Of a DNA stretch of 15,935 nt, positions 7,065 to 14,198 are shown piece by piece; the stretch's first letter is position 1; the number at the start of each line of letters is the position of its first letter. The stretch is from assembly GCA_030600135.1 (NCBI GenBank), contig JAUVMS010000012.1, positions 1-15,935 of the forward strand, in the 5' to 3' direction. The position numbers were made by a program, and so were the translations under genes. This DNA comes from Hyphomicrobiales bacterium. Its GTDB lineage: Bacteria; Pseudomonadota; Alphaproteobacteria; Rhizobiales; JAUVMS01. Below the pieces are notes generated by a model that was given only the letters and a program-made list of their open reading frames with translations, did not search any database and had not been told where the DNA came from.

Positions 7065-7123
7065 CCTCTGAAATCTTGTGTCTAAAGCAAGCAACTAATA
7101 CAATTCGCACAAGATTGAAGAGG
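7065..7123. repeat. Large inverted repeat (16-base arms, 27-base loop)
   Basis: The left arm CCTCTGAAATCTTGTG (7065-7080) and right arm CACAAGATTGAAGAGG (7108-7123) pair at 14 of 16 positions, forming a nine-base and a five-base helix separated by a symmetric 2x2 mismatch. On a plus-strand RNA that mismatch would be tandem G-A pairs, which are often stable; on a minus-strand RNA it would be U/C against U/C. No T run follows on the minus strand, so it is not a canonical terminator for trkH. It may protect the trkH 3' end, act upstream of hfq, or be a small dispersed repeat. No target-site duplication is visible. Confidence 0.6.
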
Positions 7124-7217
7124 TATGATTATTCCAGGCACCTACTAGTTTGTTGGTTTCTTCTCAGATGCTTAGAGCGTAGCAGAATGTAAAGCAAAGG
7201 GTTCACGTCGTCGTGTT

Positions 7218-8690
7218 CTATGATCGCCAATAGGACAAGTTCAAAAATGCCAGAAGAGCCAAAACTTCGAATCGGCCGAACACCATGCCCAAGGTCAATG
7301 CCAATTGAGCACCAGGTTCGAGGGCAGCATAGGACGGACTGAGGGCCAGTTCCGGCGCCGCTGCGAGTTCATAGGCCGGCCCGATGTTGCCTATGGCGCT
7401 CACCGCCGCAAGTAATGCAGCCGGCAGTGTCAGGCCTGTCGCCGCGAGATACAAAGTCAGTGCCGTGGCGACAACGACCGCCACCGCAAAGTTTGCCCAT
7501 ATCGCGCCAATCCGATCGCGCAGCGAACGCTCTTCGTCGCCGGCGCCCGACAACACGCTGTGCGGATAAATCAGATGATGTAGTTCGCGACCACAATGAC
7601 GAATCATTGCCCCGACACGTTGAAACTTCAGCCCGCCAGCGGTCGAAAACCGCCCGGCACCAATGAAGCACAATGTCAACAAGACGAAATATGAGATCGG
7701 CTCGGTAGCGCGCTCGCTGACTGCAAATCCAGTTGTCGTGACGAATGATGCCGCAGTCGTCACGGCCAACGCAAGACTGCGCAGTGTCGTGGCCAATTCG
7801 CGCCCGGGGGCACTTGCAAGGAGCTCGTTGACTATGAAGCCGGCCAAAATGGCAATTGCAAGCGCGATCCAGAACGGCTCTCGATTTTCGAAAACGTGGG
7901 ACCAGTTCAGCGTCAAGAGTGCTCGCAACCAAAGCAAGCTAATGGCGCCAGCAAACATCGTGAGCGATAGAACCAGTTCGGCAGCCGGCGCACCGTATAG
8001 TTCGATGGTGCCATCGCGCGGCATGAAGCCGCCGGTTGAGACGGCTGAGAACGCGAGGCTGGTGGCGTCGAAACTCGGAATTCCGGCGATGAGGAGACCG
8101 ATAAGACAAAGGCCCGTCAGCGCAAGGTAGAGCGGGATTATGGTACCGAATGTTGCGCGGGGCAGCCAACCTTGGGCGCGAGCGGCATGACCTGACTGTA
8201 TGTAGCCAAGTCCAGCCGGTTCATCGCTCGCGGTCGGTGCGATGATTATGGCAATCCCCAAAATCGTACCGAGCCCGCCGATCCATTGGAGCAATGCGCG
8301 CCATATGATCAGGGCCTTGGGAACCTCGCCCAATTCGCGGAACACTGTCGCGCCGGTTGTCGTCAGCGCACTCACGGCCTCGAAATATGCTGGGATGGGC
8401 GCGCTCAACGCACCAGAGAGCCAAAGCGGCGCGGCGGCGCACATCGGCAATAATAACCAGGCGACGCCCAACAGCATCAAACCATGCCGCCTGAGTTCGA
8501 CTTTCGCGCGGCTCTTCAAGGCGAGTATCAAGCTGCCACCGACGAACAATGTCGCGACGGCGCTCAGGGCAAATGCCAGCGCTGGAGTGCGCTCGGCCAG
8601 ACTGGCTGCGACGACAATCGGCACCACCATGCTTATGGCGAGGATGACCAGTAGCCAGCCGATGACGTAAGCAACCGGAATGAGGCGCAT
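7218..8690 (-). CDS. trkH: Trk system potassium uptake protein TrkH
   Basis: TrkH is the membrane channel-like subunit of the low-affinity Trk potassium uptake system of the SKT superfamily, gated by cytoplasmic TrkA. The 490 residues (E. coli TrkH has 483) are strongly hydrophobic, with four repeats of membrane helix, pore loop, membrane helix. The pore-loop filter segments are visible as TTTGAT (110-115), STGGF (218-222), TTTGF (318-322) and GNIGP (434-438), each with its selectivity glycine. The M4 region shows AGRFSTAGGLK (345-355), and the C-terminus has the conserved FGRFEVLALL (471-480). The ATG at 8690 lies 17 bases after the trkA stop with only a weak ribosome site, so the gene is probably translated from a trkA-trkH transcript. 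TrkH and TrkG are close; the adjacent trkA supports the Trk assignment over Ktr. Confidence 0.94.
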   Translation of the reverse strand: MRLIPVAYVIGWLLVILAISMVVPIVVAASLAERTPALAFALSAVATLFVGGSLILALKSRAKVELRRHGLMLLGVAWLLLPMCAAAPLWLSGALSAPIPAYFEAVSALTTTGATVFRELGEVPKALIIWRALLQWIGGLGTILGIAIIIAPTASDEPAGLGYIQSGHAARAQGWLPRATFGTIIPLYLALTGLCLIGLLIAGIPSFDATSLAFSAVSTGGFMPRDGTIELYGAPAAELVLSLTMFAGAISLLWLRALLTLNWSHVFENREPFWIALAIAILAGFIVNELLASAPGRELATTLRSLALAVTTAASFVTTTGFAVSERATEPISYFVLLTLCFIGAGRFSTAGGLKFQRVGAMIRHCGRELHHLIYPHSVLSGAGDEERSLRDRIGAIWANFAVAVVVATALTLYLAATGLTLPAALLAAVSAIGNIGPAYELAAAPELALSPSYAALEPGAQLALTLGMVFGRFEVLALLAFLNLSYWRS

Positions 8691-8707
8691 GGCTTAGACC
8701 GTGCGGA

Positions 8708-10084
8708 TCAAAAATATTCGAAGCTGACGCGAAACATCTGCTCGACCTCGCGGACATGTTCGGCCATGGCAAATAGCACCGCACGGTCCTTGGATCTTAT
8801 CTCGGTTTCGCCACTCGGCATGATCACTTCTCCATTTCGAATGATCGCACCGAAACGTAGCCCATCGGGAAGCGATAGGGAGCGCAGCGGCTTGCCGACG
8901 ATTGGCGCGGTGTCGAGCGCTTCGGCTTCAATGACCTCGGCGGCACCGTTTTGGACCGAGTGTACGGCTCGAATTCGCCCTCGTCTAACGTGCTGCAATA
9001 CCCGCGAAACCGTGGTGGCGCGCGGATTGACGTGCGCATCGATGCCGAGCGAGCGGATAACGTTGGTGTAGCCCAGGCTGTTAATCAGGCACATGCTGCG
9101 AGCGCAACCGAGTTGCCGCGCAAGTACGCAGGTCAGGATGTTCACCTGGTCGTTATTGGTGAGCGAGAGAATTGTATCGGCGTGACCGACGTCGGCTTCG
9201 CGGAGCAGTTCCTCGTTGAGTGAGTCTCCATGCAGCACAATCGTGCGCGACAGGCGTTCGGCGATATTGACCGCTCGTTTGCGGTCGTGCTCGATAATTT
9301 TCGCCCTCACCTGGGGGTAGCGTTGTTCCAATTGCTCAGCGACGTAGAATCCGATGTTGCCGCCACCGGCGATTACCACCCGGCGTGCTCGTTGTTCCTC
9401 ATGGCCGAAGATCTTCAGCGTTCTCGGCACCTGGTCGGTCTGCGCAACGAAATAGGCGTCGTCACCGACAATGAGTTGGTCGTCGCTGTGGGGCACGAAC
9501 AGGCGATCGTCTCGCACGACGGCTACGATGGTCGCCGGTAGATCGGGGAATAGCTCGGTCAGCTGCTTCAATGGCGTGTCGACAATGGGGCAATTCTCGT
9601 CACAGCTCACCCCGACTACACTGACGAGGCCCTCGCCAAAACTGATGGTCTCGAATGCGCCCGGCTCGTTGAGCCGTCGCAGCACCATTTCACCTACCTC
9701 GCGTTCGGGCGAGATGATGACGTCGATGGGCAAATGCTCGCGCGAGAACAGATTGCTCCATGATTGCTGGAGGTAGCTTTGTGCCCTGATGCGGGCGATT
9801 TTCATCGGAATGTCAAAGAGAGAATGAGCAACCTGGCATGCAACCATGTTGACTTCGTCGTGCAGCGTCACGGCGATGATCATGTCGGCATCCTTGGCAC
9901 CGGCTTCTGCCAGAACATCGGGATGAGAGCCGTGACCAAGGAAGCCGCGGGCGTCGAGTATGTCATTGACACGTTGGATGAGCTCAGGGGACGTATCGAT
10001 GATGGAGACGTCGTTGCCCTCGGCCGCGAGCCGTTCGGCAATGCCCGTGCCAACCTGTCCTGCGCCGCAAATGATCACCTTCAT
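8708..10084 (-). CDS. trkA: Trk system potassium uptake regulator TrkA
   Basis: TrkA is the peripheral cytoplasmic subunit that binds NAD(H) and ATP and gates TrkH. The product is 458 residues, the same length as E. coli TrkA, with the expected duplicated RCK_N/RCK_C layout: a first Rossmann fold beginning MKVIICGAGQVGTGIAERLA (GxGxxG at 7-12, acidic D30 at the end of beta-2), a regulatory RCK_C domain about 140-225, a second Rossmann fold with GGGNIG (240-245) and acidic E265, and a second RCK_C domain about 370-450. The ATG at 10084 is clear, although the nearest AGG lies 11 bases upstream and is weak. It follows ntrX by 78 bases on the same strand and precedes trkH by 17 bases. Closeness of ntrX and trkA is common in alphaproteobacteria; having trkH here too is less usual to my knowledge. 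Confidence 0.96.
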   Translation of the reverse strand: MKVIICGAGQVGTGIAERLAAEGNDVSIIDTSPELIQRVNDILDARGFLGHGSHPDVLAEAGAKDADMIIAVTLHDEVNMVACQVAHSLFDIPMKIARIRAQSYLQQSWSNLFSREHLPIDVIISPEREVGEMVLRRLNEPGAFETISFGEGLVSVVGVSCDENCPIVDTPLKQLTELFPDLPATIVAVVRDDRLFVPHSDDQLIVGDDAYFVAQTDQVPRTLKIFGHEEQRARRVVIAGGGNIGFYVAEQLEQRYPQVRAKIIEHDRKRAVNIAERLSRTIVLHGDSLNEELLREADVGHADTILSLTNNDQVNILTCVLARQLGCARSMCLINSLGYTNVIRSLGIDAHVNPRATTVSRVLQHVRRGRIRAVHSVQNGAAEVIEAEALDTAPIVGKPLRSLSLPDGLRFGAIIRNGEVIMPSGETEIRSKDRAVLFAMAEHVREVEQMFRVSFEYF

Positions 10085-10101
10085 TGCTGATCGAGCCTTT
10101 G

Positions 10102-10129
10102 CGCGCCAACCGGTTTGTTAGAGGGCGCG
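10102..10129. repeat. Hairpin-forming repeat between ntrX and trkA
   Basis: CGCGCC (10102-10107) and GGCGCG (10124-10129) can form a six-base GC stem around a 16-base loop that itself contains the palindrome AACCGGTT (10108-10115). An alternative AACCG/CGGTT pairing competes. No T run follows on the minus strand, so termination between ntrX and trkA is not indicated. It may be a processing or pausing hairpin, or chance. Confidence 0.35.
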
Positions 10130-10162
10130 GTTTGACCCTTTCTGTCGTCAGTTTGGTTAATA

Positions 10163-11557
10163 TTATCTTGCGGTTTCGGCCGCGCGATCTGACGACGTCA
10201 CCCCTAGTGCTCGTAATTTGCGATGTAGGGCGGAGCGCTCCATGCCAACAAATTCGGCGGTGCGAGAAATGTTCCCGCCGAACCGATTGATCTGTGCCAT
10301 CAGGTATTCCCGCTCGAAGATTTCGCGCGCATCGCGCAGTGGCAATGACATCAAGTGCTCACTTCCCCCATTGGCAGAAAACGGCACCGAACTGCCAATC
10401 TCTTCGGGCAGTAGATCGGCCGTAATAACAGTGTCTGGGCCACCTTCAGAGAGAATCATGAGCCGTTCGACATTGTTGCGCAGTTGGCGGACGTTGCCTG
10501 GCCAATCATGGGCTTGCAAAACGGCAATGGCATCGTCGCCGATCTTGCGCGGAGGAAGGCCGGACGCCGCCGTTATCTGCTTGACGAAAAAGCCCACCAA
10601 TTCCGGTATGTCTTCACGCCGTTCGGCAAGTCCCGGAACCCTTAGAGGTACGACGTTCAGGCGGTGATAGAGATCCCCGCGGAACCGACTTGAAGTCATT
10701 TCCTGGTGAAGATCGCGACTGGTCGAGGAAACGATGCGAACATCGACATGAACCTTGGCGCCGCCGCCGACCCGCTGAAAACGTTGCTCGACCAGAACGC
10801 GGAGCACCTTGCCCTGGGTCTCGAGCGGCATGTCGGCAACCTCGTCGATGTAAAGCGTGCCGCCATGGGCCGCTTCGAGTGCGCCAACCTTTCTCGGCGT
10901 GCCCATGCGATCCTCGGTGCCAAAGAGTTCCAACTCGACATTCTCCGGCGACATTATGGCCGCGTTCAGAACAACAAATGGGCCGGCCTCTCGAGCCGAA
11001 TGATCGTGCAGTACACGCGCGGCCAACTCCTTGCCGGAACCGGACGGGCCGGTGATCATCACTCGGCTGTTGGTGGGCGCGACCTTCTCGATCGCAACCT
11101 TGAGCTGGTTGATCGCACTGGAGCGACCGATCATTTCGGTGCTTTGCGTGCTCCTTTCCTTGAGTTCTTGGACTTCGCGCTTGAGCTGAGAAGTTTCCAA
11201 CGCCCGCATGGTAACGAGGATCAAACGGTCAGACTTGAACGGTTTTTCGATGTAGTCATAGGCGCCGCGACGAATGGCAGTCACCGCCGTTTCGATGTTG
11301 CCGTGACCTGAAATGATCACCACCGGTAGATCGGGGTGAAGTTTCTTGATGGCGGAAAGCACCTCGAGCCCATCGAGGCGACTGCCTTGGAGCCAGATGT
11401 CGAGAATGACAAGGGATGGCCGGCGATCCTCGATTGCGCCGAGTGCCTCGTCACTGTCACGCGCAAGACGGGTGCCGTGACCCTCGTCCTCCAATATGCC
11501 CGAGACGAGATCTCGAATGTCGGCTTCATCGTCAACAATCAGGATGTCAGACGCCAT
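10163..11557 (-). CDS. ntrX: Nitrogen assimilation response regulator NtrX
   Basis: NtrX is the response regulator paired with NtrY; in alphaproteobacteria it affects nitrogen metabolism, nitrate use and, in some species, respiration and envelope genes. The 464 residues comprise a receiver domain (about 4-120; acidic pocket D9-D10, phosphoacceptor D53, K105), an AAA+ domain (about 143-370; Walker A GPSGSGKE at 170-177, Walker B GTLYIDEVAD at 233-242) and a Fis-type helix-turn-helix (about 425-452). Where a sigma54 activator has GAFTGA after ELFG, this protein reads TEDRMGTPRK, so the sigma54-contacting loop is absent, as in other alphaproteobacterial NtrX known to me. Translation is well signalled: GAGGAG (11564-11569) lies six bases before the ATG, in the 15-base gap after ntrY. 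The stop is TAA at 10163-10165. Confidence 0.96.
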   Translation of the reverse strand: MASDILIVDDEADIRDLVSGILEDEGHGTRLARDSDEALGAIEDRRPSLVILDIWLQGSRLDGLEVLSAIKKLHPDLPVVIISGHGNIETAVTAIRRGAYDYIEKPFKSDRLILVTMRALETSQLKREVQELKERSTQSTEMIGRSSAINQLKVAIEKVAPTNSRVMITGPSGSGKELAARVLHDHSAREAGPFVVLNAAIMSPENVELELFGTEDRMGTPRKVGALEAAHGGTLYIDEVADMPLETQGKVLRVLVEQRFQRVGGGAKVHVDVRIVSSTSRDLHQEMTSSRFRGDLYHRLNVVPLRVPGLAERREDIPELVGFFVKQITAASGLPPRKIGDDAIAVLQAHDWPGNVRQLRNNVERLMILSEGGPDTVITADLLPEEIGSSVPFSANGGSEHLMSLPLRDAREIFEREYLMAQINRFGGNISRTAEFVGMERSALHRKLRALGVTSSDRAAETAR

Positions 11558-11563
11558 GGATCG

Positions 11564-11569
11564 CTCCTC
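11564..11569 (-). promoter_or_regulatory. Strong ribosome binding site of ntrX
   Basis: GAGGAG on the minus strand, six bases before the ntrX ATG and just after the ntrY stop. It is the best Shine-Dalgarno match among the genes of this window and fixes the ntrX start. It suggests NtrX is made in excess of the kinase NtrY. Confidence 0.75.
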
Positions 11570-11572
11570 GTC

Positions 11573-13930
11573 TCAGATACTGGCCGGTGTTTGATTGGAC
11601 CAGTCGCTCTCTCCAACGCCGTCGCCAGGGTGTTCACTCTCACCTGGCTCAGCGGTTTCCTCAGCAAGCTCATCGCTCAAAAGCGGTATTGTCACTCTGA
11701 TACAGGCCCCTCGCTTGCCATTGACGGTCGTCGGGGCGTCTTCCAGATAGAGTCGTCCACCGTGCTGTTCGGTTAGCTTTTGAACCACCGCAAGACCGAT
11801 GCCCGTGCCTTTTGCACGAGTGGTCATGTAGGGCTCGACCAGCCGTCTTCTGTTCTTCTTTGGAAGTCCACAGCCATTGTCTATCACGCGAATATCCACC
11901 CAGCCATCGTGCACCGACAGCCGCATTTCAACGTGTCCCTTGTAGTCGGGCGGCGTCTCGTCACTTTCCAGGACTGCGGCAATGGCTTCGGTGGCGTTCT
12001 TTTCCAAATTCGTCAAACCTTGAGAGATCAGACGACGATCGCAGTTCACCATAAGACGTTGGTCCGGTGCGTTCACTTCAAAGTGTATGTCGGGGTGCGC
12101 CACCTGGATTAGAAAAACCACCTCGCGAGCAATCTCTGTGATGTCGTGGACTTCCATAACCGGATCAGGCATGCGGGCAAAGGACGAAAACTCATCCACC
12201 ATGCGACCAATGTCACCAACTTGACGGATGATGGTCTCGGTGCAGCGGTCAAAAACTTCGCGGTCGGTGGTGATAGCGTCGCCGTATTTACGACGAAGGC
12301 GTTCCGCCGAGAGTTGTATCGGCGTCAAAGGATTTTTGATCTCGTGGGCAATGCGGCGAGCGACGTCGGCCCACGCCGATGTACGCTGAGCCGTGACCAA
12401 CTCGGTAATGTCGTCAAACGTGATAACGAAGCCGTCATCTTCGTCGCCCGCCTGCTCACGGGTCACCTGGACAGCCAATATGTGTTCGGCGCCGTCGACG
12501 GTGATGTGGACCTGGTCCTGATAGCGATCGCGCCGCACCTGAGCCTCCGCGTTGGCAACCAATTCGGCAAGCTCTGGCACCGTTTCAGCTAGCGAATGAT
12601 CAACCAACTCGGTGCGGCTGTGGCCGAGGAGTTCTTCCGCCGATGGATTGGCAAGCGTTACCTTGCCGTGCTTGTCGAGACCGACAACGCCTGCCGAAAC
12701 ACCCGACAGCACCGCCTCGATGAAGCGTCGGCGCTCTCTCAATTGACTGTTGGTCGTCACCAACTCGTCGCGCTGCAATCGCAGTTGCGAGGTCATTCGG
12801 TTGAATGCCGTGGAGAGTTGGCCGAGGTCCCCTTCACCCCGTCGCAATGGCACTTGGACCGTCAGTTCGCCTTCGGAAACCCGTTGCGCCGCGCCGATGA
12901 GCCGGCGGATCGGTGCAACCAGGCCGCTGCTAAACCAGAGGCCGATCCAAACCGCGGCGAGCAGCATGGTGAGGGCGATCATAACGTACATCAAGCCGAA
13001 CGCGATCTGGATGCCGGTGCGACGACGCTCCAACTCGGCATACTCTGCCACACCCTCTTGGGTGCGCCGCAGGTGGCGGATCACCTTGGGCTCGACCAGG
13101 CGAGCGACATAGAGATATAGGCCGGGAAAACTCTCGAGTTTTTTGATGGCGGCGACACGATTGCTGCTGCCAGGCTCGATGCTGACAGCATGGCCGGAGG
13201 CAGCCTCCTTCATGGCGCCCTTGGGTGGGGCAAGAAATTCCAGGCCGGCCGATTGAGCAGCCGTAGCGACGGGCTTGCCTGTGCCGTCCAATAGGTATGC
13301 AAGCGGAATTCCGCGCAGGCCGGCCTGCTGCGACAGGCGCAACTGCTTGACCTCCTGCAGGCTGGAGGCGGCATCGAGGTCGCGTGCCATGGCGAGACTG
13401 TCGGTGCGCAATATCTGACCGTGCTCCTGGACATAGGCCTGGGTCACGCCCAACGAGTTCTCAATGATGGTCTTGGTGCGCTTGGAGAACCAATGATCAA
13501 GTCCGCGGTCGAGCGAGATCGAGGCAAAGATCGCGAGAACGATCGCCGGCACCACGGCGATAACGCTGAACAGGCCGACGATGCGCGCATGCAGCCGCGA
13601 ACCGGCGGCCTGTTGTTGGCGAGCGCGCCAGAGCCCGGTGAGCTGCCAGGCGATCACACCAACCATTGCGACAATCAAAATCAGATTGATAAAGAGCGTG
13701 GTCAGAACCACCGAATTCGACGGCACAATCGGCGACAGGCCCGTAAGGATGAGGCCGGTGGCAAGGCCTGAAAGCAGCGAAGCGATGACGATGCACAAAC
13801 CGATGTAGAATGCATGCCGATTTACCGTCGGCTTGCGCGATTCATCCGTGCCAGGGGTTGTCGAGGGCTTTGGCTTGCGGTCGATCATCTTGGTTGTTGC
13901 GACTGCTTGCGCCCGTTGAGTTCGAGACAC
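11573..13930 (-). CDS. ntrY: Nitrogen-regulation sensor histidine kinase NtrY
   Basis: NtrY is the membrane sensor kinase of the NtrYX pair. Seen in order: hydrophobic segments at about 40-66, 74-98 and 117-139, an extracytoplasmic sensing region (about 140-305), a fourth membrane segment (about 306-334), HAMP (about 335-390), PAS (about 402-510), a dimerisation/phosphoacceptor domain with RRIAHEIKNPLTP (H529), and a catalytic ATPase domain with N box N645, DNGCGL (684-689) and GTGIGLAV (708-715). The end (about 753-785) is an acidic, low-complexity tail. The coordinates use GTG at 13930 (785 residues); ATG at 13888 would give 771, the length I recall for Azorhizobium NtrY, and is equally credible because neither has a Shine-Dalgarno sequence. 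ntrX follows after 15 bases. The gap of 268 bases to ntrC suggests a separate promoter for ntrYX. Confidence 0.95.
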   Translation of the reverse strand: MSRTQRAQAVATTKMIDRKPKPSTTPGTDESRKPTVNRHAFYIGLCIVIASLLSGLATGLILTGLSPIVPSNSVVLTTLFINLILIVAMVGVIAWQLTGLWRARQQQAAGSRLHARIVGLFSVIAVVPAIVLAIFASISLDRGLDHWFSKRTKTIIENSLGVTQAYVQEHGQILRTDSLAMARDLDAASSLQEVKQLRLSQQAGLRGIPLAYLLDGTGKPVATAAQSAGLEFLAPPKGAMKEAASGHAVSIEPGSSNRVAAIKKLESFPGLYLYVARLVEPKVIRHLRRTQEGVAEYAELERRRTGIQIAFGLMYVMIALTMLLAAVWIGLWFSSGLVAPIRRLIGAAQRVSEGELTVQVPLRRGEGDLGQLSTAFNRMTSQLRLQRDELVTTNSQLRERRRFIEAVLSGVSAGVVGLDKHGKVTLANPSAEELLGHSRTELVDHSLAETVPELAELVANAEAQVRRDRYQDQVHITVDGAEHILAVQVTREQAGDEDDGFVITFDDITELVTAQRTSAWADVARRIAHEIKNPLTPIQLSAERLRRKYGDAITTDREVFDRCTETIIRQVGDIGRMVDEFSSFARMPDPVMEVHDITEIAREVVFLIQVAHPDIHFEVNAPDQRLMVNCDRRLISQGLTNLEKNATEAIAAVLESDETPPDYKGHVEMRLSVHDGWVDIRVIDNGCGLPKKNRRRLVEPYMTTRAKGTGIGLAVVQKLTEQHGGRLYLEDAPTTVNGKRGACIRVTIPLLSDELAEETAEPGESEHPGDGVGESDWSNQTPASI

Positions 13931-14198
13931 GAGATTGCGTGCTGCGGTGCGCTAAACACGCGAATACCTATACATTTGCGTAACACTGGTGCGTCGCATG
14001 GGCCACCTACACCCCCAATTCGCTCAGCCAGTCTTGCTCGAGCCCAATCATTTGCAGCTATGGGAGCACTGCTGTGATATTTTTGTGACAACGAAGTATG
14101 GCTTAATGTTGGAGTTGGGCGACGTCAAGTTGCATGTCGCAATTTTGCCAAGCCGTGCACAATCGTTTTGATTCGATGCTGGCACAAATGGGTGGGTT
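13931..14198. other. Non-coding region between ntrC and ntrY
   Basis: These 268 bases carry no supported gene. They should hold the start signals of ntrYX. A TTGACG on the minus strand (14123-14128) is a good -35 look-alike, but the bases 16-18 further on (TTAAGC/TAAGCC) are a poor -10. I looked for a GG-N10-GC sigma54 element and found none. An eight-base palindrome GCTCGAGC lies at 14036-14043. No terminator-like stem with T run follows ntrC, so read-through from ntrBC into ntrYX is possible. Confidence 0.5.

Larger units (their letters stand above)
6882..7217. other. Non-coding region between trkH end and hfq start
   Basis: These 336 bases contain no convincing gene on either strand. They hold the hfq ribosome site (6888-6891), a putative hfq promoter (6926-6955), and a large inverted repeat (7065-7123) about 95 bases beyond the trkH stop. 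No stem followed by a T run is visible, so the end of the trkH transcript is not defined by a canonical terminator. The stretch is more AT-rich than the flanking genes. A small RNA could be encoded here but nothing identifies one. Confidence 0.6.

Noticed and set aside
7065..7123. Rho-independent terminator of trkH
   Set aside because: The stem is long but interrupted, the loop is 27 bases and no T run follows on the minus strand.
7124..7217. tRNA or insertion-sequence remnant downstream of trkH
   Set aside because: No cloverleaf pairing, no terminal inverted repeats and no target-site duplication could be found by eye.
12146..13120. Two long plus-strand open frames antisense to ntrY
   Set aside because: Typical shadow frames in GC-rich coding DNA; the opposite strand encodes all expected NtrY motifs.
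13931..14198. Sigma54 promoter or NtrC site for ntrYX
   Set aside because: No GG-N10-GC element with the surrounding consensus is present, and the single GTGCAC at 14155-14160 has no partner half-site at NtrC spacing.
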